From: Falsirhodobacter deserti
GTDB lineage: Bacteria > Pseudomonadota > Alphaproteobacteria > Rhodobacterales > Rhodobacteraceae
DNA length: 64,000 nucleotides
Assembly: GCF_004015795.1 (NCBI RefSeq)
Contig: NZ_ML137218.1
Span: 1,020,311-1,084,310, forward strand
Direction: 5' to 3'
Shown: in pieces, positions 20,726-29,695 of the stretch
Layout of the letters: every line of letters begins with the position of its first letter
How positions within the stretch are numbered: the first letter of the stretch is position 1
Made by a program: the position numbers and the translations under genes
The notes under the pieces: model-generated
Databases searched by the model: none
Seen by the model: only the letters and a program-made list of their open reading frames with translations
Told to the model about the DNA's origin: nothing

Positions 20726-20938
20726 CTATCGCATAGCGCATATCAGGGCGACGAAGGCGGTGCGGGCCTGCTCTTGCGGTCCCAGCCCCGTAACCGCGCT
20801 GAAGACGTGGATATATGCAGCGTTACGCTCCTTGACGGGAAGCGATCTCCACTTGCTTTCGATGAAGTCCAGCGCGTCCTTGGCATTTCTGATGGTGCAG
20901 GCCTGTTGTGATCCGACACCTACGGGTTCCCATGACAT
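20726..20938 (-). CDS. DUF982 domain protein
   Basis: The 70-residue protein fits DUF982: a short beta start (ACTIRNAKDALDFIESKW), then YIHVFSAVTGLGPQEQARTAFVALICAM, with the conserved AR.AF block near the C-terminus. Function unknown; these proteins are frequent and often multicopy in Rhizobiales and Rhodobacterales. The gene stands alone after tRNA-His, with AGGGG about 11 nt upstream of the ATG. The 250 bp between it and the tRNA contains nothing I can identify. Confidence 0.7.
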   Translation of the reverse strand: MSWEPVGVGSQQACTIRNAKDALDFIESKWRSLPVKERNAAYIHVFSAVTGLGPQEQARTAFVALICAMR

Positions 20939-21133
20939 GATGCTCTCTGCCCCTTTTTTTGGTTCTTATCTGGAACAGACGACTGAGCTGAAAAGCTGTT
21001 CCAGATGATGTCGGACAGTGACGCCACGTCATCAGGAACGCTGTTCGGAATGCAACGCCGGCAATGGGAACCGGCGCAGCCAGCTTTGCATGATCGCGAC
21101 CCTCCAACGGTCGGAATATCGGCGGAGAAGGAT

Positions 21134-22357
21134 TCAGCGCTTGCTGCGCGGCGTTTCGACCGGAACCGGGGCAGGAACGAAAGGCACCGGAGGCATGGAT
21201 GGCCCCTGCTTCCACCGCTCGACGATGAGGGCAGGGACGAACAGCAGCGCGAACACGGTGATGATAGCCAGATCGCTCGGCCACCCTTCAAGCGGCAGAA
21301 TTGCCCGGTCGACATATCGCAGCGAGTAAATCAGCAGAACGTGCCAGATATACGTCAGCAGCGAATGCCGCCCCAGACACACGATAAGCGGAAGCGAAAC
21401 GAGGTGGTGCAGGCCGGCCGTCACCATGCCCAACGCTCTCGAGGAGATTTCGGGCCCGCGTGTCAGCAGCCAGCCAAGAAGCCAGGCTGCCGCGATGAAG
21501 TTCAGCAGATATACCGGGCCGAAATTGGACCGTCTCTCCATCACCACGAAGGTTTTGATTACCTCATTGTCCATCCAGCCATGAGCGGTGATTACTCGCA
21601 GCGGAATGAAGAACATAAGAACCGCAAGCGCGGCGATGGGCCACGCAGCGCCGGGGGGAAATAGCGACGCGGTTCGAAGATCACCCCGCCGCCACAAGGC
21701 GCCGAAGATCACGCCCGACAGGAACAGCAACTGCCAGCCCATCGGGTCGAACGCCATCCGCAGGCCTTGCCTGTCCGTCGTGGTGAACAGCTGGTCAACG
21801 ATCCGAGACACGGGCGTCATCAAGCCAAGCTGCGCCGCCATCCAGCAGATAACGGCCAAAGCCGCCACCACCGGCCACCACCCCTTCCTGATGAAGATCA
21901 GAACGGCGGGTGCCAGCAGAAGGTAAAGGATGTATTGCGGCAGGATATCCAGGAATGTCGGTTGAAAAGTGAGCAGGATAACCGCTGCCACCCGCGTCAG
22001 GTCATGCAGGCCGGTGACGCCCAGCCAGTTCCGGAACACGTCCATCCCGAACGGCAGAACGTCCCGGCACGCCAGCAGGAAGAAGGTAAGCGACACCGTC
22101 GCGACCCACAGCGTCGCGGCACGCCGCAAGGAAGAGCGCCAGACAAACGGCATGCCTTTCGTCTCGATGCGCCTGAACTGGACGATTCCGAAAAGCAGGC
22201 CCGAGATGAAGATGAATCCTTGGGCACTTTCGACGAACATGATGTGCCGAAAATGAACCTTGGAAATCCAGTGATCTTGCCGAAGCACCAGATGACTCAG
22301 AGTCATGGTGATGAGAAACCAGCCGCGCAGGCCGTCGAGAGATGATATTCGCGACAT
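21134..22357 (-). CDS. opgC: OpgC-type membrane acyltransferase
   Basis: The 407-residue integral membrane protein has about ten hydrophobic segments. It opens with RISSLDGLRGWFLITMTLSHL and continues with FVESAQGFIFISGLLFG, the pattern of the OpgC_C family, whose E. coli-type namesake succinylates periplasmic glucans. A proline-rich cytoplasmic tail (PPVPFVPAPVPVE) ends the chain. It probably O-acylates an envelope glycan; the substrate is not visible. No opgGH genes are nearby. The start ATG at 22357 is the first of the family motif. Confidence 0.8.
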   Translation of the reverse strand: MSRISSLDGLRGWFLITMTLSHLVLRQDHWISKVHFRHIMFVESAQGFIFISGLLFGIVQFRRIETKGMPFVWRSSLRRAATLWVATVSLTFFLLACRDVLPFGMDVFRNWLGVTGLHDLTRVAAVILLTFQPTFLDILPQYILYLLLAPAVLIFIRKGWWPVVAALAVICWMAAQLGLMTPVSRIVDQLFTTTDRQGLRMAFDPMGWQLLFLSGVIFGALWRRGDLRTASLFPPGAAWPIAALAVLMFFIPLRVITAHGWMDNEVIKTFVVMERRSNFGPVYLLNFIAAAWLLGWLLTRGPEISSRALGMVTAGLHHLVSLPLIVCLGRHSLLTYIWHVLLIYSLRYVDRAILPLEGWPSDLAIITVFALLFVPALIVERWKQGPSMPPVPFVPAPVPVETPRSKR

Positions 22358-22541
22358 CGGCGTTCTCTATGCTGACCAGAGTGGGCGCGTCGAGAGACAT
22401 CTTTCACCGGTTGAAGCGATGAGCGATTTTCTGACAGGCCGGCTGCACGCTGCATGTCGGCTTGAACTGGCCCTTCGGGACGCCCCGGCAAGAGAGGATC
22501 GAGATTAACCCGCCTTCGGCTGCCTTGGCAAAGCGAGGCAA

Positions 22542-23405
22542 TCAGCCTTTTCGCCGGGCGCTTTGCGTCACGGCGACGACGCTTGCGAAGATAAGAACGG
22601 CGCCGATCCAGGTCGATAGTCCCGCAACCTCGCCGAAGCAGGCCCAGGCCAGCAGCGCCACCGCCGGCAGGCGCATAAAGTCCAGCGGGCCGACAAAGCT
22701 TGCATGCGAAATCCTCATCGCCTTTGTGATCAGTGCCTGATTGGCGACGCCAAGGACGCCTTGAAGAAGAAGAAACGCCAGTTGCAGCATCGTGGGCGCT
22801 TTCCAAACGAGAACCGCAAGAATCGCGCTGAGAATCGACATGGCAAAAAGGTTCCATGCCACGAGCCGATCTGCTGCATCATGCGCCGCCATGCGCTTCA
22901 ACATCAACTGGATTACCGCCGTCAGGACAGCTCCGGCCAACGCATAGAAAAGGGCAGGATCAAACCCATCGCGTCCCGGCTGGATGATCACCAACATCCC
23001 GACCAGCCCCGCGAGAAGCGCGACGACATGAGCGCCGCCTATCGCCTCGCCCAGGAACACCCACGCGCCAATCATGACGAACAGCGGCAAGGAAAACACG
23101 ATCGCAGTTGCATCCGGCAGCGATGCCCGTTGATAGGCGATGAACAATGCGATCAACGATGCAAGCTTCAACGCGGCCCGAAGGAAGTGCATCCAGAAAT
23201 AGGGCGAGGCCCCCATTGTCACCCGTCGCAGGATCCACGGAAGCATGAACAGGAACCCGAACAGCGCGCGAAAGAAGGCAATGATGAAGGCATGAACCTC
23301 GCCGGCAAGAAGGCGCACGATCACAGCATCAACAGCATTCAGCAATGCCACGACAGCCATCATCAGCACAGTCAGAACCGCGTTGGACGGCAGCGTCTTG
23401 CCCAT
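22542..23405 (-). CDS. EamA/DMT-family transporter
   Basis: The 287-residue protein has ten predicted helices in two EamA repeats (about residues 8-137 and 148-280). The segments FFRALFGFLFMLPW and SHASFVGPLDFMRLPAVALLAWACFGE are typical of RhaT/YdcZ-like drug/metabolite exporters. The substrate cannot be told. It is upstream of opgC on the same strand with a 185 bp gap, so separate transcription is likely. Confidence 0.88.
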   Translation of the reverse strand: MGKTLPSNAVLTVLMMAVVALLNAVDAVIVRLLAGEVHAFIIAFFRALFGFLFMLPWILRRVTMGASPYFWMHFLRAALKLASLIALFIAYQRASLPDATAIVFSLPLFVMIGAWVFLGEAIGGAHVVALLAGLVGMLVIIQPGRDGFDPALFYALAGAVLTAVIQLMLKRMAAHDAADRLVAWNLFAMSILSAILAVLVWKAPTMLQLAFLLLQGVLGVANQALITKAMRISHASFVGPLDFMRLPAVALLAWACFGEVAGLSTWIGAVLIFASVVAVTQSARRKG

Positions 23406-24094
23406 GTGAATCCCTCATCCCGAAGGCAATAGAGCCGACGGGGCGGGCGGCTGCAACCACAACCGCAAACCGAGTTCAAGCGATCTGCTTGTGCCTTTGG
23501 GGCAGGGCCCGAACGTACGTCCGGGCCCCCACTCGTAACCCATGACACTCGTTAAGGTTGTATTCTACGACGTCTCCCGGGCATGTATTCGATTACTTCT
23601 GTGCAGAGGCTGGTAGATGACTGTGCAGCAGGCGCGGAGTCGAGAGGCATGATGACCGACGCTGATCAGCGTTTTGCGGTTCCAACTGGTTGCACAATCT
23701 TGGATCGTGCCGATACGGCGCACGTTTGGAAAGCTGAAGGGGAGCGCAAGGTTTTGACGATCCACCTCGTGTTGAAACGTAAAAATGCTTCTTTACCGGA
23801 AGCTTACGACGATGCACCACAACGCCAACGGTCATGATCCTTGTTGCGGCATCGTGCGGGGATGTTTTCCCAATCACTCAACACTGACCATAAAACAGCG
23901 GTCGCATTAACCATTTATTAACCATTTGACATTAGTTCTTAGAGAAAGAACGCTTAGTAAATTACGCGGTTACCGAAACTTACGGTCAGTTAAATGCGTC
24001 GTGGAAAATCTGCGACATGCTATCATTCACAGTCATGACCGAAGGTACGGCCACCAATGGTATGGTCGCAACCGAGGTCCATAGGACATCTACC
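23406..24094. other. 689 bp stretch without a confident gene
   Basis: The left half is of normal GC content, the right half (about 23880-24015) is AT-rich. A reading frame at 23583-23837 (plus) has no recognisable domain and an opposing frame overlaps it, so I do not call it. The AT-rich part holds a CtrA-type site, a TTGACA hexamer at 23926-23931 and a short inverted repeat GTTCTT/AAGAAC at 23935-23951, so it is probably the control region of the small membrane protein gene that follows. Confidence 0.5.
23907..23922 (+). promoter_or_regulatory. CtrA-type binding site
   Basis: TTAA-CCATTTA-TTAAC is an exact match to the CtrA full-site pattern TTAA-N7-TTAAC, inside the direct repeat TTAACCAT-TTA... 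It is 172 bp upstream of the small membrane protein start and directly before a TTGACA hexamer. CtrA controls motility, cell-cycle or gene-transfer-agent genes in alphaproteobacteria; whether it acts here is inference. Confidence 0.55.
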
Positions 24095-24280
24095 ATGGCT
24101 ATTTGGACCATTGCGCTGCTCGTATACCTTTCTCTGTCGGTTATTGCCTTTGCAGTCACCATGTGCATGCTCATACTAAGCGCGCGGTCCGATCAGGGGG
24201 CTGCAGCATCTGAACCGGAGGCTGCAGCGCAGCCTTTGTCAGAGCCGGATGGTCAGAAATATCAATTGGCAACCGCCTGA
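24095..24280 (+). CDS. Small single-span membrane protein
   Basis: The 61-residue protein has one long hydrophobic helix (residues about 2-30, AIWTIALLVYLSLSVIAFAV and following) and a short charged tail rich in Ala, Glu and Pro (DQGAAASEPEAAAQPLSEPDG). AGGAC lies about 8 nt before this ATG. In-frame upstream ATGs at 24017 and 24035 would add a segment that does not look like protein. No family is recognised. The CtrA-type site upstream suggests regulated expression. Confidence 0.5.
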   Translation: MAIWTIALLVYLSLSVIAFAVTMCMLILSARSDQGAAASEPEAAAQPLSEPDGQKYQLATA

Positions 24281-24420
24281 TCATAACGAGCTTCGCCTGA
24301 TGCATTGCCACGCCCAGTGTGGTGTTTGCTGGAATCTCTTCAGAATCATGCCATGCGGAAGGCGGCCCCGGACCGAAGCCGCTGCACCAACTCTCTTCAA
24401 CTTCATCGTTTCGACCGTAA

Positions 24421-24495
24421 AGATTATCCGCCGAAGGCCCTTCAGCGTGACGGATAATCTTCAAAGCGCGGGTGAGTGGATCATCCCGCGCTTTT
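24421..24495. terminator. Two tandem stem-loops
   Basis: First: AAGATTATCCG (24421-24431) pairs perfectly with CGGATAATCTT (24452-24462), with GAAGG/CCTTC nested inside. Second: AAAGCGCGGG (24464-24473) pairs perfectly with CCCGCGCTTT (24486-24495), loop 12 nt, with TTTT at its plus-strand end. The second lies 5 bp beyond the stop of the minus-strand gene 24500-24625 and could be its terminator, or a bidirectional one. Confidence 0.55.
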
Positions 24496-24499
24496 CGGT

Positions 24500-24625
24500 T
24501 CAACGGCCCTTCGAGATCGCCTTGGACACTGCGTCCTTGGTGCTGGGTGCCGCGGCGATAACCTTCGGCACTTCCTTCTTGGGCTTCTTCTCGTCGCGCT
24601 TACGCTTGTTCATGCCCTTGGCCAT
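24500..24625 (-). CDS. Short lysine-rich conserved protein
   Basis: The 41-residue, very basic protein begins MAKGMNKRKRDEKKPKKE and ends with a short Ala/Ser/Lys stretch. It resembles small basic proteins beginning MAKG..K..KKPKK that are seen in many alphaproteobacteria and have no known function. GGAG lies 8 nt before the ATG at 24625, a strong start signal. It may bind nucleic acid, but only charge suggests that. Confidence 0.65.
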   Translation of the reverse strand: MAKGMNKRKRDEKKPKKEVPKVIAAAPSTKDAVSKAISKGR

Positions 24626-24990
24626 GGTCTGGCTCCTGTATGGTCCGCCGAATATCGACGGGTTACACAACCTACGCTTTTTGCAATACAATAGATAGAC
24701 AATTCACATGGGTGGAAGCTGGTTCCGCCTTGGTTGCCCTTTGGTCGGTGCTGTAGGGGATGGGGCTTCTTGTCGGGCCATAAGCGTTAGGCGCTACATG
24801 GCGTACAGCATTCTCCCGAGCGCAGACGCGCTCGTGACTCCTGTAGAAGAACCGACGCGATATCGGCCTGGTGGAGTTGATCCCCACCGCCACGCTCATA
24901 TGAAGCGCGGTCCTCCCGTGGCGAACCGGAGGTGCCGAGGGTTCAGCCTTCCGGCCGTTCGTTCCAAAACAAGTATCGTCCGAGAGACGT
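24626..24990. other. 365 bp stretch with nothing recognised
   Basis: No open frame shows family features or a good ribosome site. There are short inverted repeats (for example CGAGCGCAGACGCGCTCG at about 24819-24836), so a small RNA is possible but I have no motif to support one. Confidence 0.4.
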
Positions 24991-25064
24991 TGGAGCGGGT
25001 GAAGGGAATCGAACCCTCGTCGTAAGCTTGGGAAGCTTCTGCTCTACCATTGAGCTACACCCGC
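24991..25064 (-). tRNA. tRNA-Gly (CCC)
   Basis: A 74 nt cloverleaf on the minus strand including CCA. Acceptor GCGGGTG/CACCCGC, D arm GCTC/GAGC, anticodon loop TTCCCAA giving anticodon CCC, T arm AGGG with TTCGATT, discriminator T then CCA. Confidence 0.93.
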
Positions 25065-25098
25065 ATGCGCATCGGATTACGCCAGCACTGTCCCTTCG

Positions 25099-25560
25099 TC
25101 AATAGGCGGGATAGATCACCGAACCGACGGCGTGAACAACACCATTTGACTGCATGATATCGGTGCGGGTCAGTCGGTGCTGACGTCCTGCATCATCGCG
25201 CACCACGATCCCGTCCGCTGTTCTGCGCACCCAAAGGCGGCATCCGCCAACGGGGCGCACGACGGCCTCGGTGCCAGGGGAAAGCGTACTGGTCAGCACG
25301 CGCGATGGGGTCATGTGGCAGGTTAGAATCTGCACCAGTTTCTCCCGGTCGAGCCCTTGGGGCAGGGAGGTTAGGGCCGCATCATCCGGCGCGAAGATGG
25401 TATAAGGGCCGCGGTTGCCGAGCGCCTTGTCAATGCCCGTCTGCTGCATGAGAGAGGCAAAACGACCATAGCCGGGCGTTTCTTCTGCGAATTCGTATAC
25501 ATTGGCCGCCATCGCCGGTGTCGACATGAGGCAGGCGATGCAAAAAGCGATCCAGCGCAT
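25099..25560 (-). CDS. Secreted fasciclin-domain protein
   Basis: The 153-residue protein has a signal peptide MRWIAFCIACLMSTPAMA and one FAS1 domain, with the H1/H2-type blocks YTIFAPDDAALTSLP and NGVVHAVGSVIYP and the YH-like core. Two cysteines in the mature part (LTCHMTP, VGGCRLW) may pair. Probably periplasmic or extracellular; FAS1 domains mediate adhesion or matrix contacts, the role here is unknown. GGAGG 7 nt upstream decides the ATG at 25560 over the ATG at 25572. It lies between tRNA-Gly and a divergent ppx/gppA gene. Confidence 0.88.
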   Translation of the reverse strand: MRWIAFCIACLMSTPAMAANVYEFAEETPGYGRFASLMQQTGIDKALGNRGPYTIFAPDDAALTSLPQGLDREKLVQILTCHMTPSRVLTSTLSPGTEAVVRPVGGCRLWVRRTADGIVVRDDAGRQHRLTRTDIMQSNGVVHAVGSVIYPAY

Positions 25561-25674
25561 GGCACCCTCCATGGTAACGACGAGGTAACGCTGTAATGAC
25601 GCGCAGGTTCCCCCACCTTGCGCTTCACCTGCATGCATCTTATTGTGGGATTAACCGAATTGGAGGGCGATTCA

Positions 25675-26784
25675 ATGGCGCCCGAGCGTCCCAGGGGTGC
25701 GGACGCGATCTCCGCAGAACCTCTGCGGATCGAACCTTCCGTCACCTCGCCCGGGCCGGCGCTTTATGCGGCGCTGGACCTTGGCACGAACAGTTGTCGC
25801 ATGCTGATTGCCGAGCCGAGGGGCAGTCACTTTCAGGTCGTGGACAGTTTTTCCAAGACCGTGCAGCTTGGCCTTGGGCTGGAGGCATCCGGCCGGCTTT
25901 CGCGTGCCTCGATGGGGCGCACGGTGCAGGCATTGCGCATTTGCCAGAAGAAGATCGAACAGCATCGCGTTCGCCGGATGCGGCTGGTTGCGACCGAGGC
26001 GTGTCGCCGTGCCCGCAATTCGCGTGATTTCATCCGGATGGTGCGGCGCGAAACGGGGCTTCAGCTAGAAATCATCAAGCCCGAGGAAGAAGCCCGGCTT
26101 GCCGTGATCTCGTGCGCGCCTCTGGTCAGCCCTAAGACGGAACAGCTGCTGGTGATCGATATCGGCGGCGGCTCCACGGAATTGGTCTGGATCGACCTGT
26201 CGGATGTGGCACCGGAAAACCGCGCCCGGTCGATCATGGCGCTGCATACCGGGTTCAAGCCGCGCAAGGGCGCGGCGCGGGTGGTGGATTGGATTTCCGT
26301 TCCGCTGGGTGTTGCCACGCTGAAAGACCAGTTCATGGACGTGGAGGACGATGCCGCACGTTTCGCCCTGATGAGCTGGTTCTTCGAGGAGAACCTGTCG
26401 AGCTTCTCCCCCTACAGTGCCGTGAACAAGCGCGAAGGGTTCCAGATCGTCGGCACCTCTGGCACCATCACGACAGTGGCCGCATCCTTTCTTGGGCTGC
26501 GGCGATATGACCGGACGAAGGTGGACGGGTTGCACATGACCTCGGACCAGATCGATCAGGTGATCCGCGACTATCTGGCGCTTGGGCCGGACGGGCGGCG
26601 GCTGGACCCCCAGATCGGGCGGGACCGGCACAGTCTGATCATGTCGGGTGCGGCCATCTTGCAGGCGCTGATGCGGATCTGGCCGACCGACAGGCTTTCC
26701 GTAGCTGATCGCGGCCTGCGTGAAGGGCTGCTTTATCAACAAATGAACGCGGATGGCGTTCTGGAAGACGGACCACTGAAATGA
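25675..26784 (+). CDS. ppx: Exopolyphosphatase / guanosine pentaphosphatase (Ppx/GppA family)
   Basis: The 369-residue protein has the ASKHA-fold phosphate motifs: [17 protein letters not shown] near residue 31, [13 protein letters not shown] near 160 and [14 protein letters not shown] near 258. It degrades polyphosphate or pppGpp; the two activities cannot be separated by sequence here. It is shorter than E. coli Ppx (513) because it lacks the C-terminal HD-like domains, as is common in alphaproteobacteria. GGAGG 8 nt upstream selects the ATG at 25675. Its stop overlaps the rlmE start (ATGA), a pairing common in Rhodobacteraceae. Confidence 0.92.
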   Translation: MAPERPRGADAISAEPLRIEPSVTSPGPALYAALDLGTNSCRMLIAEPRGSHFQVVDSFSKTVQLGLGLEASGRLSRASMGRTVQALRICQKKIEQHRVRRMRLVATEACRRARNSRDFIRMVRRETGLQLEIIKPEEEARLAVISCAPLVSPKTEQLLVIDIGGGSTELVWIDLSDVAPENRARSIMALHTGFKPRKGAARVVDWISVPLGVATLKDQFMDVEDDAARFALMSWFFEENLSSFSPYSAVNKREGFQIVGTSGTITTVAASFLGLRRYDRTKVDGLHMTSDQIDQVIRDYLALGPDGRRLDPQIGRDRHSLIMSGAAILQALMRIWPTDRLSVADRGLREGLLYQQMNADGVLEDGPLK

Positions 26785-27494
26785 CAGAAAAGAAGACCTC
26801 CGGCCGTGGCCAGCGCGACCTGCGCGTGCGGGTGAAAACGGCAAAGGGGCGCAAGCTGTCCTCGACGCTTTGGCTGGAGCGGCAGCTGAACGACCCTTAC
26901 GTGCAGCGCGCCAAGCGCGAGGGCTTTCGCGGACGTGCGGCATTCAAGATCCTGGAACTGGATGACAAGTTCGGTTTCCTGAAACCTGGCGCACGGGTGG
27001 TCGATCTTGGCTGCGCCCCTGGCGGCTGGTGCCAGGTGGCGGTTCAACGCGTGAACGCGCTTGGCCAGAGAGAGGGCAAGCCCATCGGAACGGTTCTGGG
27101 CGTGGATCTTCAGGAAGTCGAACCGATCTCGGGCGCCGAGGTTCACCAGCTTGATTTTCTTGACGAAGACGCCGATGCAAAGGTTAAGGAGTGGCTTGGC
27201 GGCGCTGCGGATGTCGTGATGAGTGACATGGCCGCTTCCGCCTCGGGGCACAAAGGCACGGACCACCTGCGCATCATCACCTTGTGCGAAGCGGCGGCCG
27301 AGTTTGCTTTCGATGTGCTGGAAGAAGGGGGAACCTTCGTTGCCAAGGTTCTTGCCGGCGGGGCCGAGAATGAGCTTCAAACGATCCTGAAGCGCAACTT
27401 CACGAAGGTGGCAAACGTCAAGCCGCCAGCTTCGCGTGCAGATTCGTCGGAGAAATTCGTGGTGGCGATGGGGTTCCGCGGCCGCCGTGCGTAG
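26781..27494 (+). CDS. rlmE: 23S rRNA 2'-O-methyltransferase RlmE (FtsJ/RrmJ)
   Basis: The 237-residue Rossmann-fold methyltransferase shows the SAM site [15 protein letters not shown] near residue 73 and the catalytic K-D-K-E set seen as [26 protein letters not shown] and EKFVVAMGF. It methylates U2552 of 23S rRNA on the 50S subunit. A basic N-terminal extension ([18 protein letters not shown]) is usual in alphaproteobacteria. ATGA overlap couples it to ppx; a hairpin covers its stop. Confidence 0.95.
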   Translation: MTEKKTSGRGQRDLRVRVKTAKGRKLSSTLWLERQLNDPYVQRAKREGFRGRAAFKILELDDKFGFLKPGARVVDLGCAPGGWCQVAVQRVNALGQREGKPIGTVLGVDLQEVEPISGAEVHQLDFLDEDADAKVKEWLGGAADVVMSDMAASASGHKGTDHLRIITLCEAAAEFAFDVLEEGGTFVAKVLAGGAENELQTILKRNFTKVANVKPPASRADSSEKFVVAMGFRGRRA

Positions 27495-27510
27495 GGTGCC
27501 TCAGGCACCC
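27494..27510. terminator. Hairpin overlapping two convergent stop codons
   Basis: GGGTGCC-TCA-GGCACCC, a 7 bp perfect stem with a 3 nt loop. It starts at the last base of the rlmE stop, and its loop is the DUF882 stop codon (read on the minus strand). It lacks a T tract. Confidence 0.5.
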
Positions 27511-28067
27511 CAATGACGAACGGGACCGCAATCCATGTGTACGAAGTTGGAGCCGGAATAGCGTCCGACGCCGCCAGAGGAGCAAGCCTCCGCTGCCCGT
27601 GCCATCTGCGAGACCGAGCGCGACTTCAGCCGCACATCGGCTGCCTTGCCGGTCATGTGAAGCGAGTTGCGCGCGACGCCACCCGAACGGGCGCGCAGCA
27701 TCGCGTTCGTCTTGGGTGAACGATAGCCGGACAGCAGCATGTACGGTTCCGTCACATCCATCAGGCGGTGCGATGCGGCAAGAATATCAAGCGTGCGGGC
27801 ATCGAACTGGATCATCTCGTTCGTGCGCCAGTCGCGGGTGAAGCGGTTCACGTCCTGCAGCGCTTCGGGAATGTATTCGCCTTCGATCCAATAGATCGTA
27901 TCCAACGATTCACCCGTACGGCCGTTATACATGCGGATGCGGCGGATATCACCTGCGCCCCGCAGGAAGCCAAACGCATTGGAGGCGGTAGGGGCCGCCG
28001 CGACCACCGTTGCCGCAAAAATACCCAGCATGCCACGCCGAGTTACTGCCGGAAGCTGTCCTGCCAT
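27501..28067 (-). CDS. DUF882 / YcbK-like peptidase M15-fold protein
   Basis: The 188-residue protein begins with a twin-arginine-like signal (TRRGMLGIFAATVVAAAP). The catalytic zinc motif of the YcbK/peptidase_M15_3 group is visible as NSLHMTGKAADV and the C-terminal SNFVHMDCGPVRHWG, with GVGRY between. These proteins are probably periplasmic metallopeptidases acting on peptidoglycan. It converges on rlmE with only 6 bp between stops. Confidence 0.88.
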   Translation of the reverse strand: MAGQLPAVTRRGMLGIFAATVVAAAPTASNAFGFLRGAGDIRRIRMYNGRTGESLDTIYWIEGEYIPEALQDVNRFTRDWRTNEMIQFDARTLDILAASHRLMDVTEPYMLLSGYRSPKTNAMLRARSGGVARNSLHMTGKAADVRLKSRSVSQMARAAEACSSGGVGRYSGSNFVHMDCGPVRHWGA

Positions 28068-28311
28068 CAGTCTGCCTGTCCACTTTCTGTCACTGCCGCC
28101 ATTTTTATCTGCGGCTTTGTGTTCGACAGGTTAATGTATGGCCCAGCGGATCCAAAAAATCCAAAGGAAAATGCCGCAAAGTTCCCGCCGCAGGTTTCCG
28201 GTCGGCGCGAATTTGCGCATGAAGCGGATGCGCAACATGGTGTGGCTTCTGCGCTTCAGGGTGGAAATCCAGAAAAGCTTTGGCTACATGGGCACAAAGA
28301 CGGAGGGCGAC

Positions 28312-29403
28312 ATGCCACACACCATCCGCGACATCGCCGACGCCATTGGGGCGCAGGCCGAGGGCGATCTTGATATCATCATCAATGGCGTAGCCGAACC
28401 TGCATCCGCCGGGGCGGAGGATCTGGCGCTTGCGATGGATCCGAAATACGCAGGTGGCCTGGCAAAGGGTACGGCGCGCGCCGCCATGGTCTGGAAGGGC
28501 GCTGAATGGCGGGAAATGGGGCTTCAGGCCGCAATTTTCGCGCCGCGCGGACGCCTCGCGATGGCGGGCTTGTCAAAGATGATGGATCCGGGACCGATGA
28601 TCGGGCCTGGTATCCATCCGATGACGGTGATCGATCCGTCCGCCACCATCGGCGAAGGCGCAGCCATTGGTCCGTTCGTGACCATCGGCCCGGATGTCGT
28701 GATCGGGAACCGGGCGCGGATCGCCTCGCATGTGTCCATTGCGGAAGGCGCGCAGATCGGGGATGACGCCCTCATCCTCAACCATGCGACCATCGGCGCA
28801 CGGGTCGTGATCGGTGATCGCTTCATCGCACAACCCGGCTGCGCCATCGGCAATGACGGGCTCAGCTTTGTGACGCCGGAAAAATCCGGCATCGAGGAAA
28901 TCCGCGAAACGCTTGGCAAACGGGACGAGATCCGCAAGCAGCAATGGGTGCGCATCCACTCGCTCGGCTCCGTCACGATCGGTGACGATGTGGAGGTGGG
29001 CGCAAACACCACCATCGACCGCGGCACCATCCGAGACACACAGGTCGGGTCGGGTACCAAGCTCGATAACCTTGTGCACCTGGCGCATAACGTGATCGTT
29101 GGGCGTGATTGCCTGATGGCCGCGCTGGTCGGCATCGCGGGATCGACCCGCATCGGTGACCGCGTTGTTCTGGGCGGGCAGGTGGGCGTGTCCGACAACA
29201 TCTTCATCGGCGATGACGTGATCGCCGGCGGTGGCACCAAGATCCTGACCAATGCGCCCGCAGGCCGCGTGCTTCTCGGCTATCCCGCCGTAAAGATGGA
29301 AACGCATATCGAGATGCAGAAGGCGCTGCGCCGTTTGCCGCGCCTTTCGGCCACTGTTGCGGAAATTCAAAAATCTGTTTCAAAGTCAGGGCAGGAAGGC
29401 TAG
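28312..29403 (+). CDS. lpxD: UDP-3-O-acylglucosamine N-acyltransferase LpxD
   Basis: The 363-residue enzyme has an N-terminal LpxD domain (about 1-100) followed by a left-handed beta helix made of hexapeptide repeats ([21 protein letters not shown], then many IG/VIG repeats). The histidine in [13 protein letters not shown] near residue 258 is the catalytic base region. It adds the second hydroxyacyl chain in lipid A synthesis, using an acyl-ACP donor. CGGAGG lies 6 nt before the ATG at 28312; an upstream in-frame extension is not conserved. It is followed 28 bp later by its own ACP gene. Confidence 0.96.
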   Translation: MPHTIRDIADAIGAQAEGDLDIIINGVAEPASAGAEDLALAMDPKYAGGLAKGTARAAMVWKGAEWREMGLQAAIFAPRGRLAMAGLSKMMDPGPMIGPGIHPMTVIDPSATIGEGAAIGPFVTIGPDVVIGNRARIASHVSIAEGAQIGDDALILNHATIGARVVIGDRFIAQPGCAIGNDGLSFVTPEKSGIEEIRETLGKRDEIRKQQWVRIHSLGSVTIGDDVEVGANTTIDRGTIRDTQVGSGTKLDNLVHLAHNVIVGRDCLMAALVGIAGSTRIGDRVVLGGQVGVSDNIFIGDDVIAGGGTKILTNAPAGRVLLGYPAVKMETHIEMQKALRRLPRLSATVAEIQKSVSKSGQEG

Positions 29404-29431
29404 ACCTTTCGCAGGACAGACAGGAGGCGGC

Positions 29432-29695
29432 ATGGACGCCGTTCAAGACAGGGTCATCCGGATCATCGCCGAACAAGCGCTGCTTGATCCGGCCGACGTG
29501 ACCCCGCAATCGACGTTGGAGGAGTTGGGCATCGACAGCCTTGGGCTGGTGGAATCCATCTTTGCCATCGAAGAAGCGTTCGACATCTCGATTCCGTTCA
29601 ACGCCAACGATCCATCGGCCAGCAACTTCGACATCTCTTCCGTTGGCAGCATCACGGCTGCGATCGAGGATCTGGTGGCGCAGAAGACGGCATGA
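29432..29695 (+). CDS. Acyl carrier protein (dedicated copy)
   Basis: The 87-residue ACP has the phosphopantetheine site GIDSLGL, with Ser36. It differs from the housekeeping AcpP in the Phe/Asn-rich helix region (FNANDPSASNFDISSVGSI, residues about 60-78) and in length. AGGAGG precedes the ATG. It lies between lpxD and a ketoacyl synthase, whose start overlaps its stop (ATGA), so it probably serves a special fatty acid for lipid A or a related lipid. The parallel is AcpXL of rhizobia, but the other acpXL cluster genes are absent. Confidence 0.9.
   Translation: MDAVQDRVIRIIAEQALLDPADVTPQSTLEELGIDSLGLVESIFAIEEAFDISIPFNANDPSASNFDISSVGSITAAIEDLVAQKTA

Noticed and set aside
23583-23837. An 84-codon plus-strand open frame and an overlapping minus-strand one
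   Set aside because: No recognisable domain, no clear ribosome site, and the two exclude each other; left as intergenic.
24171-24503. A 110-codon minus-strand open frame
   Set aside because: It runs through the two perfect stem-loops at 24421-24495 and overlaps a better-supported small gene. No domain or ribosome site.
24626-24990. Possible 6S RNA or other structured RNA near tRNA-Gly
   Set aside because: Short inverted repeats are present, but I could not place the conserved central bubble or any other diagnostic feature.
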